Positions 42,736-52,246 of a DNA stretch of 64,000 bases are shown here, in pieces. Source of the stretch: Lentzea cavernae. Lineage in GTDB: Bacteria; Actinomycetota; Actinomycetes; Mycobacteriales; Pseudonocardiaceae. The notes beneath the pieces are model-generated. The model did not search any database and had not been told where the DNA came from. It worked only from the letters and a program-made list of their open reading frames with translations. The DNA lies in assembly GCF_014653695.1 (NCBI RefSeq), contig NZ_BNAR01000012.1, positions 1-64,000 on the forward strand, written 5' to 3'. The number at the start of each line of letters is the position of its first letter. Position 1 is the first letter of the stretch. The translations under genes were made by a program, and so were the position numbers.

Positions 42736-44124
42736 TCAGCCGTGCACGTGCAGCGGCTTGCCGGCCAGGGCGAGGAATGCCTCGCCGAGGGCTTCAGTCT
42801 GGGTCGGGTGGGCGTGGATCAGGGGAGCCACGTCCTCCGGGTGAGCCTCCCAGCTGTAGATCAGCTGGGCCTCACCGATGAGCTCGCCGACGCGTTCGCC
42901 GACCATGGTGATGCCGACGACCGGGCCGTCGGGGGCCTTGACGAGCTTGACGCCACCGGCGGTCTTGAGGATCTGGCTCTTGCCGTTGCCCGCGAGGTCG
43001 TAGACGAACGTCTCGGCGGAACCGTACTTCTCCTTGGCCGCGGCCTCGGAGAGACCCACGGAGGCGACCTCGGGCTTGCAGTAGGTGACGCGCGGGATGC
43101 CCGCCTCGTCGATGACCTTCGGGTTCTGGCCCGCGATCTCCTCGGCCACGAAGATGCCCTGCTGGAAACCGCGGTGCGCGAGCTGCAGACCGGGCACGAT
43201 GTCGCCGACGGCGTAGACGTTCGGCAGGTTCGTGCGCAGGCGCTCGTCGGTGACGACGAAGCCGCGCTCGATCTTGACGCCGGCCTCCTCGTAACCGTGA
43301 CCCGCGCTGTTCGGGCCGCGGCCGACCGCGACGAGCAGCAGGTCGGCGTCGAGGACGTCGCCGTTCTCCAGCGTGACCGAGACGCCCGAGCCGGACTGGG
43401 TGGCGCCGGTGAACTTCACGCCGGTCTTGAACTTGATGCCGCGCTTGCGGAACGCGCGCTCGAGCTGCTTGGACGCGTACTCGTCCTCGGCCGGGACCAG
43501 GCGGGGCAGGGCCTCGACGATGGTCACGTCGGCGCCGAACGAACGCCACACGCTCGCGAACTCCACACCGATGACGCCGCCGCCGAGGACGACGACCTTC
43601 TCGGGGATGAAGTCCAGGTTGAGCGCCTGGTCGCTGGTGATGACCCGGCCGCCGATCTCGAGACCGGGCAGGCTGCGGGCGTACGAACCGGTCGCGAGGA
43701 CCACGTTCTTGCCGGTGTAGCGCTGACCGTTCACCTCGACGGTGTTCGGGCCGACGAACGTGCCCGCGCCCTCGACGAAGGTGACCTTGTTGGCCTTCGC
43801 CAGTCCCTGCAGGCCCTTGTAGAGCCGCGAGACCACGCCGTCCTTGTACGAGTTGACGCCGGCGATGTCGATGCCCTCGAGCGAGGACTTCACACCGAAC
43901 TGGTCGCCTTCGCGGGCGTTGTCCGCGACCTCGGCCGCGTGCAGCAGCGCCTTGGTCGGGATGCAACCGCGGTGCAGGCAGGTGCCACCCAGCTTGTCCT
44001 TCTCGACCAGGACGACGGACAGGCCGAGCTCGGCCGCGCGGAACGCGCAGGCGTAGCCACCTGAACCACCGCCGAGGATGACGAGATCGGCGTTGGTGGC
44101 CGACTCCAGTTCCGGCGAAGTCAC
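42736..44124 (-). CDS. lpdA: Dihydrolipoyl dehydrogenase (E3)
   Basis: A 462-aa flavoprotein disulfide reductase. FAD motif ILGGGSGGYACAFRAAELG, redox pair in GGTCLHRGCIPTK, NAD motif VVLGGGVIGVEFASVW, and the C-terminal catalytic His-Glu motif AHPTQTEALGEA are all present. It reoxidises lipoyl groups of the E2 encoded 51 bp downstream. GTG start. It is absent from this spot in M. tuberculosis. Confidence 0.96.
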   Translation of the reverse strand: MTSPELESATNADLVILGGGSGGYACAFRAAELGLSVVLVEKDKLGGTCLHRGCIPTKALLHAAEVADNAREGDQFGVKSSLEGIDIAGVNSYKDGVVSRLYKGLQGLAKANKVTFVEGAGTFVGPNTVEVNGQRYTGKNVVLATGSYARSLPGLEIGGRVITSDQALNLDFIPEKVVVLGGGVIGVEFASVWRSFGADVTIVEALPRLVPAEDEYASKQLERAFRKRGIKFKTGVKFTGATQSGSGVSVTLENGDVLDADLLLVAVGRGPNSAGHGYEEAGVKIERGFVVTDERLRTNLPNVYAVGDIVPGLQLAHRGFQQGIFVAEEIAGQNPKVIDEAGIPRVTYCKPEVASVGLSEAAAKEKYGSAETFVYDLAGNGKSQILKTAGGVKLVKAPDGPVVGITMVGERVGELIGEAQLIYSWEAHPEDVAPLIHAHPTQTEALGEAFLALAGKPLHVHG

Positions 44125-44306
44125 TTCGGATCTCCTCGGGATTACTTACTACGCGCGGGTGCGCGCGAGGTACTCCGCCATCTTGTCACTAGTTGTCGGA
44201 GCGCGGTGATCCGGCATGGGGACATCGCGTCACGATCCTGATCATTCACCTACTCATAACACCCTTTCCTGGCACCATGGTGGAGGCAAGCATCAGGAGG
44301 TGCCCG

Positions 44307-44633
44307 ATGGGGCTGTTCGACCGTTTCCGCAGGAAGCCACGGCCGGGTGTGCTGCGTACCGCCTCCGGCCAGGACACGAGCCACCTCGAGCAGTGGACCA
44401 AGAGCCGCCAGGGCGTCGAGGCCTATGTGGAGCCGAAGACCACGGTGACCGAAACCACTGTGGTCCTGGTCGCCCACGACGGCGAGTGGACCCGCCGCCG
44501 GGTCGCGTCACCGGACGCCGCGAAGTCGTTCGCACGCAAACTCGGCATGCCCATCTACGACGCGGGCATCGTCGGTTACCCGAAGCGCATGCGCGACTAC
44601 ACCGCGCGGCAGAAGAAGCTGGGCAACGGCTAG
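44307..44633 (+). CDS. Conserved actinobacterial protein of unknown function
   Basis: A 108-aa basic soluble protein starting MGLFDRFRRKPRPGVLR, with an excellent AGGAGG before ATG 44307. The body (VTETTVVLVAHDGEWTRRRVASPDAAKSFARKLGMPIYDAGIVGYPKRMRDY) is conserved in appearance, and the family is sometimes labelled oxidoreductase without evidence. Its TAG stop lies in the CTAG that borders a MITE-like element. Confidence 0.75.
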   Translation: MGLFDRFRRKPRPGVLRTASGQDTSHLEQWTKSRQGVEAYVEPKTTVTETTVVLVAHDGEWTRRRVASPDAAKSFARKLGMPIYDAGIVGYPKRMRDYTARQKKLGNG

Positions 44634-44783
44634 GCGCTGTCCTGCAAGTCTCGTCGGGCGACAGCGGCGGCCGAGGGCCCCGGAGACGGCACCGCCGCAA
44701 CGCCCGGTATGAGGGCGTGGCGGCGGTACCGCCTCCGGGATTCTCGCCCGCGTCTCTCACCTGACGAACTTGCAGGACAGCGC
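44634..44783. mobile_element. MITE-like element, 150 bp, with CTAG target duplication
   Basis: Perfect 16-bp terminal inverted repeats (GCGCTGTCCTGCAAGT at 44634-44649 and its complement at 44768-44783) extend imperfectly to about 30 bp. The interior can also fold (CCCGGAG and GCGGCGGT arms). CTAG occurs at both borders (44630-44633 and 44784-44787), the target duplication typical of IS5-group elements (YTAR). It contains no transposase ORF. Each CTAG supplies the TAG stop of the adjoining convergent gene. Confidence 0.75.
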
Positions 44784-45779
44784 CTAGACCCCCTGGATCG
44801 CCGGGGCGATCCAGGGCTCGCTCGCCCCGGTGCCGATCTCGTCGGTGGTCCCGTTGATCGTCGCCATCAGCGACAGGTATCGCTGCAGCACGCCGCCGAA
44901 CCTCGCGACGGCCTCCTGGGCGTGGTGCTCGACGAGCGGGTCGGGTTCGCTCATCGCCCGCGTCAACTCGGCCGGCTCCGGCGCGTCGCCGGTCACCTCG
45001 GCGGTCAGCCCGGCGAGCGAGGCGAGCAACTGCCCGCCGATCTCGCGCCCGCGCGGCGAACCGGGCTCCACTCCGGACCGTTCCGCCTCCCACGCCTCGG
45101 CCTCGATCACCCGGTGCGCCTCCACACGCGCCATCACCTCCGGCGACGTCACAAGTGCCGCCTTCGGCGAGGCGAAGCTGGAGCGGAAGAACACCCGCAC
45201 CTCGTCGCGGAAGTCCGCGTCCTGCACCAAGTCCGCGAGTTCGATCCACGCCTGCAACTGCTCGGTGCCCGGCTCCTGCGGCAGCACGGGCCGCAACCGG
45301 CGCAGGTGCTCGACGAACGCCGGGTGCACCGCCAGTCCGTCGGTGACTTCGCTCCAGAAGTCGTCGAGCAGCCGCTCACGGTCCTCATCGGACAGTGAGA
45401 CGAGCTCGTGCATGAGAGCGATCTGCCGCGCACTGCTGCCCTGACTCACCACGGTCCGCAAGACGGCCCGCCGCGCCTTCAGATGCCGCAACTGCCGTTC
45501 GACGATCACGAGGTGCGCACTGGCCAGGTCGTGCAACGACGTCTCGTCGGCCAGCACCCGCCGCACGTCCTCCACGCTCGCCCCGAGATCGCGCAGCGTT
45601 CTCACCAACTCCAGCCGTGCGACGGCCTCGACGTCGTAGAGCCGATACCCGCCGTCGGTGAGACCGGTCGGCGTCACAACACCTTCGTCCGCGTAGAACC
45701 GGATGGCGCTCACGCTCAGCCCGGTGCGGCGCGCGACGTCCCCGATGGCGTAGAGCTTGTCGTTGGTCATGACCGGCAC
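44784..45779 (-). CDS. MerR-family transcriptional regulator
   Basis: A 331-aa regulator. The MerR winged HTH reads YAIGDVARRTGLSVSAIRFYADEGVVTPTGLTDGGYRLYD, followed by a coiled dimerisation helix (about 85-125) and a long C-terminal domain without the Cys pairs of metal sensors. It is probably a drug- or stress-responsive TipA/BmrR-like type; the ligand is unknown. An inverted repeat CTTGAG/CTCAAG sits directly upstream, suggesting autoregulation. Its stop codon is provided by the MITE border. Confidence 0.88.
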   Translation of the reverse strand: MPVMTNDKLYAIGDVARRTGLSVSAIRFYADEGVVTPTGLTDGGYRLYDVEAVARLELVRTLRDLGASVEDVRRVLADETSLHDLASAHLVIVERQLRHLKARRAVLRTVVSQGSSARQIALMHELVSLSDEDRERLLDDFWSEVTDGLAVHPAFVEHLRRLRPVLPQEPGTEQLQAWIELADLVQDADFRDEVRVFFRSSFASPKAALVTSPEVMARVEAHRVIEAEAWEAERSGVEPGSPRGREIGGQLLASLAGLTAEVTGDAPEPAELTRAMSEPDPLVEHHAQEAVARFGGVLQRYLSLMATINGTTDEIGTGASEPWIAPAIQGV

Positions 45780-45787
45780 CCTGCTGT

Positions 45788-45809
45788 CTCAAGCAGCTTG
45801 AGACTCAAG
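45788..45809. promoter_or_regulatory. MerR operator candidate
   Basis: CTCAAG (45788), CTTGAG (45797) and CTCAAG (45804) lie in the 36 bp between OsmC and MerR genes; read on the minus strand the core is the palindrome CTTGAGTCTCAAG. This is the usual form of MerR-family sites. Confidence 0.55.
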
Positions 45810-45815
45810 CCCTTT

Positions 45816-46277
45816 TCACGCCACCGTCGGCTCGTGCCGCACGGGGAAGTTCACGCTCGCCGCGATGAAGCACATCGAGTGCGCCTTCTCGTGCAACGCC
45901 TGCGCCGTCTCCCTCGTGCCCGGATCGGCGACGGTCACGACGGGGTTCAGCACCACCCCGGTGATCCGCCCCGACCCGTCGGGGTGCTCGGTCATCGTGC
46001 CGGTCGCGTGATCCCGGTAGCCGGTGACCACGACGCCGTTGACCGACGCGAGGTGCAGGAACCAGAGCATGTGGCACTGCGACAACGACGCGACGAGCAA
46101 CTCCTCGGGGTTGTACCGGCTGCGATCACCCCGGAAAGACGGATCGGACGACCCGAGGATCGTCTCCTTGCCCTCGATCCGAATCTCGTGCGCGCGCTCG
46201 TAGGAGTTGTACCCGGAAGTCCCGGTCCCGGTGTTCCCGGTCCAGACGACGTCAGCCTCGTAGTGATGCGTCCCCAT
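45816..46277 (-). CDS. OsmC-family peroxiredoxin-like protein
   Basis: A 153-aa OsmC/Ohr-fold protein with the two redox Cys regions: LLVASLSQCHMLWFLHLA (about 67) and HEKAHSMCFIAASVNFPV (about 136). These dimers reduce organic hydroperoxides. It lies directly before the MerR gene, whose operator is in between, so joint stress control is likely. Confidence 0.9.
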   Translation of the reverse strand: MGTHHYEADVVWTGNTGTGTSGYNSYERAHEIRIEGKETILGSSDPSFRGDRSRYNPEELLVASLSQCHMLWFLHLASVNGVVVTGYRDHATGTMTEHPDGSGRITGVVLNPVVTVADPGTRETAQALHEKAHSMCFIAASVNFPVRHEPTVA

Positions 46278-46341
46278 GTGGAAATCCTCCTCTCCTCACG
46301 CCCCGAGGCCTAGTCCCGCCGGCACTCCCGGCTCCACCGCA

Positions 46342-46353
46342 CCGATATATCAG
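46342..46353 (-). repeat. Copy of the dispersed motif CTGATATATCGG
   Basis: An exact 12-bp copy on the minus strand, in the 296-bp gap between the OsmC and nucleotidyltransferase genes. Otherwise this gap holds only promoter-like, moderately AT-rich sequence. Confidence 0.6.
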
Positions 46354-46573
46354 TTCCTGAAGGCCCGCGACCTGCCACTTTGCAACCAGTCTTTTGACTT
46401 CGTCGGCAAATGAGCCGTTGCAAAGGCCGAGATCGTGTCCGTGGCGATTGTGGCGGTGTCTTTCCTGGCCGAACGATTCGCGGTCGTTTCTTTCGCTTTT
46501 CGCGCGGACTGCCAGAATCGGCGGAAAGGGTGGCGATATCGCGATCGGCATTCGCGCACGTGGGGGAGTGGGC

Positions 46574-47170
46574 ATGCGACTCGGGCGGCTGCCGTTGGAC
46601 GAGCAGATCGAGGCGCTGCGGGATGTCCTCAGCCGCAACACAACGCTGACGGACGTCCTCGCCGGGGCGGCCGGACTGCGCCTGCCGGGCTGGTACCTGA
46701 CCGCCGGCTGCGTGGTCCAGACGGTGTGGAACGTCGTGACCGGCAAGCCCGCCGAGGACGGGATCCTCGACTACGACCTGTTCTACTTCGACGCGTCCGA
46801 CCTGTCGTGGGAGGCCGAGGACGCCGTCATCCGCGCGGGCCGTGAGCGGTTCGCCGCCGTGCCCGCGACCGTCGAGATCCGCAACGAGGCCCGCGTCCAC
46901 CTCTGGTACGAGCAGAAGTTCGGCGTGCCCTGCCCGCCGCACGACTCGACCGAGTCGGCCATCGACTCCTTCGCCGCCACCACCTGCTGCGTCGGCGTCC
47001 GGACAGACCCCGACGGCCGGTGGCGGGTCTACGCGCCGCACGGCCTGTCGGACGTGTTCGACCTGGTCGTCAGGCCCAACCCCGTCCTCGCGCCCCGGGA
47101 CGTCTACGAGACCAAGACGTCCCGATGGCGCGAGCAGTGGCCGGAACTCACCGTTCTCCCATGGCCCTGA
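46574..47170 (+). CDS. Nucleotidyltransferase-family protein (PF06042)
   Basis: A 198-aa protein. PGWYLTAGCVVQTVWNVVTGKP followed by ILDYDLFYFDASDLSWEAEDAVI gives the G-[GS]-x-D-x-D-like acidic motif (D-Y-D) of the DUF925 nucleotidyltransferase family. The C-terminal half (VFDLVVRPNP) is typical of the group. The function is unknown. ATG 46574 after GGGGGAG is chosen; the longer frame is low quality. Confidence 0.85.
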   Translation: MRLGRLPLDEQIEALRDVLSRNTTLTDVLAGAAGLRLPGWYLTAGCVVQTVWNVVTGKPAEDGILDYDLFYFDASDLSWEAEDAVIRAGRERFAAVPATVEIRNEARVHLWYEQKFGVPCPPHDSTESAIDSFAATTCCVGVRTDPDGRWRVYAPHGLSDVFDLVVRPNPVLAPRDVYETKTSRWREQWPELTVLPWP

Positions 47171-47238
47171 GACCACGTCTTGAAAAGCCGGACGGGCGGA
47201 GACCCCGAAGGATCTCCGCCCGCGTCAGCGAGGAGGAC

Positions 47239-48711
47239 TCAGCCGTTGGCCGCGATGTCCGCCAGCACGGCCGCGATGGTCCGCACCGGGACACCGGTGC
47301 CGCCCTTCGAGGTGTAGCCGTACGGCCCACCGGTGTGGAACGCCGGGCCGGCGATGTCGATGTGCGCCCACTGCACGCCCTCGGCCACGAACTCGCGCAG
47401 GAACAGACCGGCCGCGAGCATGCCGCCCCAGCGGTGGCCGGTGACGTTCGCGAGGTCGGCCAGGCGGGAGTCGAGGTCCGCGCGCAGCTCCTCGGGCAGC
47501 GGCATGGCCCACGCCGACTCGCCGACGGCGGTGCCGATGGCGGCCACGCGGTCGCGGAACTCGTCGGAGCCCATGACGCCCGAGGTGCGCTTGCCCAGGG
47601 CGACGACCTGCGCGCCGGTCAGGGTCGCGGTCTCAATGAGGTAGTCCGGGCCGTCCTCGCACGCGCGCACGATGGCGTCGGACAGGATCAGGCGGCCCTC
47701 GGCGTCGGTGTTGAGCACCTCGACGGTCTTGCCGCCGTACATGGTCAGCACGTCGCCGGGGCGGTAGGCGTCACCGGACGGCATGTTCTCCGCCATCGGG
47801 ATCGACGCGATGATCTCCAGCGGGTACTTGAGCTTCGCGGCGAGCACCATCGTCGCGACGATCGCGGCGGCGCCCGACATGTCCGAGGTCATCTCGTCCA
47901 TGCCCGCGGCCGGCTTGATCGAGATGCCGCCGGTGTCGAACGTGATGCCCTTGCCGACGAGCGCGACCTTCTTGACGGCCTTCGCGCCCTTGTACGAGAT
48001 GCGCACGAGGCGCGGCTGGCGGGTCGACCCGACGCCGACGCCCAGGATGCCGCCGAAGCCCTGCTTCTTCAGCGCCTTCTCGTCGAGGATCTCGACGTCG
48101 AGGCCGGCCGCGGTGGCGAGCTTCTCCGCGCGGGCGGCGAACGAGGCGGGGTAGAGGTCGTTCGGCGGGGTGTTGATGAAGTCGCGCGCGATGGCGACGG
48201 ACTCGGCGATCGCCACGGCGGCCTTCAGCGCGGCCTTGTTCTCCTTGGAACCGGCGGCGTGCAGGTCGACCTTCGCGACCGCGCCCTCGCCCTTGTCCGA
48301 CTTGTACTCGGTGAACGAGTACGCGCCGAGCAGCGTGCCCTCGGCGGCGGCACCGACGTGCAGCGAGGCGAGCGTGTTGATCGCGCGCTTCTTGCCGGCC
48401 AGCGCGCGGGCGGCGACACCGGACGCGCGGCGCACCTGCTCCTCACCCGCCGTCTTGCCGAGGCCGACGGCGAGCAGGAGCGGAGCGGCGATCTTGCCGA
48501 AGGTCGGCACCTTCACCAGCTCGTCGGCCTTGCCGGACGCGCGCAGGGTGCCGAGCACGTCGAGCAGCGCGCCGTCGAACGCGGCGGCGACCGCCTCGGC
48601 ACCGGGGGCGAGCTCCAGACCGTCCGCACCCTGCAGGGTGCCCACGACGACTGCGTCCGCGGCGGTGGTGCTCAGGTCACCCTCGGTGAGGGCCAGCTTC
48701 GGGGCTGTCAC
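47239..48711 (-). CDS. pepA: Leucyl aminopeptidase (M17)
   Basis: A 490-aa M17 peptidase. The metal-binding Lys/Asp motif [27 protein letters not shown] and the signature [13 protein letters not shown] are all present. It is a hexameric Zn/Mn exopeptidase acting on N-terminal residues. The GTG start at 48711 after CTGGAG gives the normal family N-terminus; the upstream extension to 48861 is rejected. Equivalent to Rv2213. Confidence 0.95.
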   Translation of the reverse strand: MTAPKLALTEGDLSTTAADAVVVGTLQGADGLELAPGAEAVAAAFDGALLDVLGTLRASGKADELVKVPTFGKIAAPLLLAVGLGKTAGEEQVRRASGVAARALAGKKRAINTLASLHVGAAAEGTLLGAYSFTEYKSDKGEGAVAKVDLHAAGSKENKAALKAAVAIAESVAIARDFINTPPNDLYPASFAARAEKLATAAGLDVEILDEKALKKQGFGGILGVGVGSTRQPRLVRISYKGAKAVKKVALVGKGITFDTGGISIKPAAGMDEMTSDMSGAAAIVATMVLAAKLKYPLEIIASIPMAENMPSGDAYRPGDVLTMYGGKTVEVLNTDAEGRLILSDAIVRACEDGPDYLIETATLTGAQVVALGKRTSGVMGSDEFRDRVAAIGTAVGESAWAMPLPEELRADLDSRLADLANVTGHRWGGMLAAGLFLREFVAEGVQWAHIDIAGPAFHTGGPYGYTSKGGTGVPVRTIAAVLADIAANG

Positions 48712-48908
48712 GTGCTGCTCCAGGTGTGCGATGCGGGGGCTCGGAATCGTGACCCATGCTAAAGGTCGGACTGGTCCAGCCATGCCCGCCCCGCCACGTT
48801 CGCCGCAATCCGTGACGTTCACAGTTGCGCACAGTGGCGATTCGCCCGTTTCGCTCATCAACCGACCGGGTGGTTACGGCCGGATGCCCCATCTGAGAAC
48901 GTGTACCC

Positions 48909-50156
48909 GTGACCCACAAGCCTCGTGAGATCGTCACGACGGTCGCGCTCGGTCTTCCCGCAGTGCTCGGTGCGGGGGTTTTCGCCGGATTCGCCCCAGC
49001 CGCAAGCCTTGCGGGCTGGTGGGTGCTCCCGGCGCTGGCCATCTCCGCGCTCGCCGCCCTGTGCTCCGCCTTCTCCACCGCCGACCAGTCGCGGGCCTAC
49101 CCCGACATCGGCGGCGGTTACGGATACGTACGTGCGCAGCTCGGTGTGTGGCCCGCACGGATGACGGCGAGCGCACACCTGCTGGGCCGCGCCGCCATGG
49201 CGGCGGCAGTGGCGTTGATGTTCGGCGCGTACCTGGTGCCGGACCGGCCGGTGGTCGGCGCGCTCGCCCTCGTCGTCACGACGACGTTGCTGGGCGCCGC
49301 CGGGTTCCGCTTCACCGCGGGCGTCAGCGCGCTGGTGTCGGTGGTGGTCCTCGGCGTGCTGGCGCTGGTCGTCGCGTCGAGCTTCTCGATCGCGCCCGTG
49401 CCGTCGGTGGGGGAGGCCGGAACGGTCAACGAGCTCGTCGGCGTCGCCGGTCTGATGTTCATGGCCTTCACGGGCTTCGAACGCATCACCGCCCCGCACC
49501 GCGGCGAGCGGCCGCACTCCCCGGCCGTGCTCAAGATCGCGATCCCGGTGCTGATCGGGCTGTCGTTCGCCGTCTTCCTGGCCGTGGGCGCCGGTGTGCT
49601 CCGTCAGCTCGGCAGCGCGCGCCTCGCGTTGTCGCCGGCCCCGCTGCGGGACGCGCTGGTCGCGGCCGACGCGGCGGCGCTGGTGCCGCTCGTGCAGATC
49701 GCCGCGGCGGTGGCGGGTGTGGCCGCGCTGCACTTCGTCCTCGTGTCCGCGCACCGCACGCTGACCGGCCTGGCCGAGGACGGTGACCTGCCGACCCGCC
49801 TCAAGCCCGCGGTGCTGTCGCTCGCGGTGGCCGGCGCCTCCGCGCTCGCCGTCGTGCTGATGCCGCTGGGGCTCGCGCTGGGCGTGGCGGCCTGCGGGAC
49901 GTTGTTCTACTACGCCTTCACGAACGCGTCGGCGCGCGTGCTGCTGCAGAACGACCGCACGTGGCCCATGCGCACGGCCTGCCTCGGCCTGGGCCTCTCG
50001 GTGCTGCTCGCGATGAGCCTGCCGGTGCCCGCGATGCTGATCTCCATCGCGGGACTGGGCGTCGGCACGGGCCTCATCGGCCTGTCGGCGTCCGTCAGGA
50101 CGTCGCTGAGAGGAAAACGAGAAGCGTCACCACAACGCACACCGCAAGGCCTATGA
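48909..50156 (+). CDS. APC-superfamily amino-acid permease
   Basis: A 415-aa membrane protein with about 11-12 helices. REIVTTVALGLPAVLGAGVFAGFAPAA carries the G-[AS]-G-[IV]-F motif of APC transporters, and YPDIGGGYGYVRAQLG is the next conserved loop. It probably takes up amino acids. GTG start. Its 3' end overlaps a small membrane-protein gene on the other strand by 62 bp. Confidence 0.87.
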   Translation: MTHKPREIVTTVALGLPAVLGAGVFAGFAPAASLAGWWVLPALAISALAALCSAFSTADQSRAYPDIGGGYGYVRAQLGVWPARMTASAHLLGRAAMAAAVALMFGAYLVPDRPVVGALALVVTTTLLGAAGFRFTAGVSALVSVVVLGVLALVVASSFSIAPVPSVGEAGTVNELVGVAGLMFMAFTGFERITAPHRGERPHSPAVLKIAIPVLIGLSFAVFLAVGAGVLRQLGSARLALSPAPLRDALVAADAAALVPLVQIAAAVAGVAALHFVLVSAHRTLTGLAEDGDLPTRLKPAVLSLAVAGASALAVVLMPLGLALGVAACGTLFYYAFTNASARVLLQNDRTWPMRTACLGLGLSVLLAMSLPVPAMLISIAGLGVGTGLIGLSASVRTSLRGKREASPQRTPQGL

Positions 50157-50364
50157 CGCGGCCGTTGGTGGCCGGCTTGTCCTTGCTGATGCCGTAGTAG
50201 ATCGCCAGGAAGAAGACGGCGAGGAAGACCGCGCCGACGACCCCGCCCACGCCGCCGATGACCCAGCCGTCCAGAAGGGTCATCCCGGTGCCCAGGACGA
50301 GCAGTGCTGCCTGCAAGACGGTGCGGACGTCGGCACCCCTGGAAGATTGCTGCGGCTCGGTCAT
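50095..50364 (-). CDS. Small membrane protein of unknown function
   Basis: An 89-aa protein with three hydrophobic segments (ALLVLGTGMTLLDGW, GGVVGAVFLAVFFLAIYYG and GRVIGLAVCVVVTLLVFL) and no recognised family. It is divergent from ilvE and overlaps the permease gene antisense at its end. Hydrophobic pattern and start context support it. Confidence 0.65.
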   Translation of the reverse strand: MTEPQQSSRGADVRTVLQAALLVLGTGMTLLDGWVIGGVGGVVGAVFLAVFFLAIYYGISKDKPATNGRVIGLAVCVVVTLLVFLSATS

Positions 50365-50456
50365 GTCCGGGGACTCTATAGACTGTGACTTAGTAGGACG
50401 TCCGAGTTTTGGGAAGTGGATTTTCCGTATCCCGACCTGCGGGTTACCGTGCTCAC

Positions 50457-51548
50457 ATGACGAGCGAGTTGCCTTTCACCCGGACCTCCCACCCGCACCC
50501 GGCGACCCCGGAGCGCGTAGCTGAGGTACTTGCCAAGCCGGGCTTCGGGCAGCACTTCACCGACCACATGGTGACGATCCGCTGGAACCGCGAGAAGGGC
50601 TGGCACGACGCTGAAGTCGGCCCGTACTCCACCCTCGCACTGGACCCCGCGGCAATGGTGCTGCACTACGGCCAGGCGATCTTCGAAGGGCTCAAGGCCT
50701 ACCGGCAGCCCGACGGTTCGATCGCGTCCTTCCGCCCTGAGGCGAACGCCGAGCGCTTCCGCGCGTCGGCCCGCCGCATGGCGATGCCCGAGCTCCCCGA
50801 CGAGCTCTTCCTCGAGTCCGTGCGGCAGATCCTCGCGGTCGACGACCGCTGGGTGCCGTCCGCCGCGGAGGAGTCCCTCTACCTGCGGCCGTTCATGATC
50901 TCCACGGAGAAGGGCCTCGGCGTGCGACCCGCGTCCGAGTACCTCTACGTGCTGATCGCCTCTCCCGCCGGCTCCTACTTCGCGGGCGGCGTCCGCCCCG
51001 TGAGCGTGTGGCTCTCGACCGAGTACGTCCGCGCGGCTCCCGGTGGCACCGGCGCGGCCAAGTTCGCCGGCAACTACGCCGCGTCCCTCGTGGCGCAGGC
51101 GCAGGCCGCCGAGAAGGGCTGCGACCAGGTCGTCTGGCTCGACGCGGTGGAACGCCGCTGGGTCGAGGAGATGGGCGGCATGAACCTGTTCTTCGTCTTC
51201 GGGGACAAGGTGATCACGCCCGAGCTGACCGGCACGCTGCTTCCCGGCATCACCCGGAACTCGTTGCTGGCGCTGGCCTCCGACCTCGGCCTGACCGTGG
51301 AGGAGCGCCGCATCTCGACCGAGGAGTGGGAGAAGGCCAACGCCTCCGGTGAGCTCACCGAGGTCTTCGCCTGTGGCACGGCGGCGGTCATCACGCCCGT
51401 CGGCCACGTCAAGCACGCCGGTGGCGAGTTCGACGTCGCCGACGGCGGCACCGGCTCGGTGACGATGAAGCTGCGCGAGCGCCTGACCGGCCTCCAGCAC
51501 GGCGCCGTCGCCGACACCCACGGCTGGATGACGACCCTCAAGGCTTAG
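50457..51548 (+). CDS. ilvE: Branched-chain amino-acid aminotransferase
   Basis: A 363-aa fold-IV PLP enzyme. The PLP Lys lies in [15 protein letters not shown], with [11 protein letters not shown]-type ([17 protein letters not shown]) and [11 protein letters not shown] motifs around. It interconverts Val, Leu, Ile and their ketoacids. In a cell making a polyketide with a possible branched starter it supplies precursors, but it belongs to the conserved core (Rv2210c). ATG 50457 lacks a clear Shine-Dalgarno and may be leaderless. It overlaps cobS by 4 bp. Confidence 0.96.
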   Translation: MTSELPFTRTSHPHPATPERVAEVLAKPGFGQHFTDHMVTIRWNREKGWHDAEVGPYSTLALDPAAMVLHYGQAIFEGLKAYRQPDGSIASFRPEANAERFRASARRMAMPELPDELFLESVRQILAVDDRWVPSAAEESLYLRPFMISTEKGLGVRPASEYLYVLIASPAGSYFAGGVRPVSVWLSTEYVRAAPGGTGAAKFAGNYAASLVAQAQAAEKGCDQVVWLDAVERRWVEEMGGMNLFFVFGDKVITPELTGTLLPGITRNSLLALASDLGLTVEERRISTEEWEKANASGELTEVFACGTAAVITPVGHVKHAGGEFDVADGGTGSVTMKLRERLTGLQHGAVADTHGWMTTLKA

Positions 51549-52246
51549 GCGATCACCAGCACGGCGAGAAGCGCGATTTCGGCGGCAGCACCGAGCACAT
51601 CACCGGTGATGCCGCCGAAACGCTTTCCGGTGTGCTTCACCAGCACCCACACGAGCGCGAACGCGACGACGACGGCGAGAACCGCGCGCCACCCGAGCGG
51701 AATCGCCGCAACAGCGAGTACCACCCACGTGCCGATGACCACCAACGGATGCTGTGTGCCCGCAACGAGCGCACCGAGCCCCTCAGGCCGTGCGGCGGGC
51801 ACACCGCGCAGGCAGCAGATCCCGAACGCCGCCCGGCTCGTCGCGAACGCGAGCAGCACCACGCCCCAGTGGGCGTGGGGGAGCGCGGCCGCCTGCGCCC
51901 CCAGCACCACGATCAGCGAGACGACGCCGAACGGTCCGGCACCGCCGTCCTTCATGATCTCGAGCGCGCGCTCCGGCGGCCCGTAACACCCGAGCCCGTC
52001 GGCGACGTCGGCCAGTCCGTCGAGGTGCATACCGCGTGTCGACAGCGCGACGACGCCGACGACCAGAAACCCGGCCACGAGCGCTGATATATCGGATATC
52101 GCCAGCAGCTCCAGCACGCCGACGACGAACGCGCCGAGCACGACGCCGACGAACGGCGTCCACGCGATGGCCCGCCCCGCCGCCCTGCGGTCGACGTCGT
52201 CGACGCGCAGCGGCAGGACCGTCAGCCAGGAGAAGGCGAGCTTCAC
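51545..52246 (-). CDS. cobS: Adenosylcobinamide-GDP ribazoletransferase (cobalamin synthase)
   Basis: A 233-aa membrane enzyme with the motif [17 protein letters not shown] and [14 protein letters not shown], which bind Mg2+ and substrate, and several membrane helices. It joins adenosylcobinamide-GDP and alpha-ribazole to make cobalamin. A rare-codon stretch (ATA, TCA) coincides with a dispersed AT-rich palindrome in the gene. It is part of the minus-strand operon cobU-cobT-cobS. Confidence 0.94.
   Translation of the reverse strand: MKLAFSWLTVLPLRVDDVDRRAAGRAIAWTPFVGVVLGAFVVGVLELLAISDISALVAGFLVVGVVALSTRGMHLDGLADVADGLGCYGPPERALEIMKDGGAGPFGVVSLIVVLGAQAAALPHAHWGVVLLAFATSRAAFGICCLRGVPAARPEGLGALVAGTQHPLVVIGTWVVLAVAAIPLGWRAVLAVVVAFALVWVLVKHTGKRFGGITGDVLGAAAEIALLAVLVIA
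52084..52102 (+). repeat. Copy of the dispersed palindrome inside cobS
   Basis: CTGATAT-ATCGG-ATATCGC. It encodes I-S-D-I-S with two ATA codons, which are very rare in this genome, so the motif seems kept at the cost of codon choice. Confidence 0.6.

Noticed and set aside
40867-44064. Long plus-strand frame antisense to sucB and lpdA
   Set aside because: Leu/Arg/Gly-rich shadow of two clearly recognised genes; caused by third-position GC bias.
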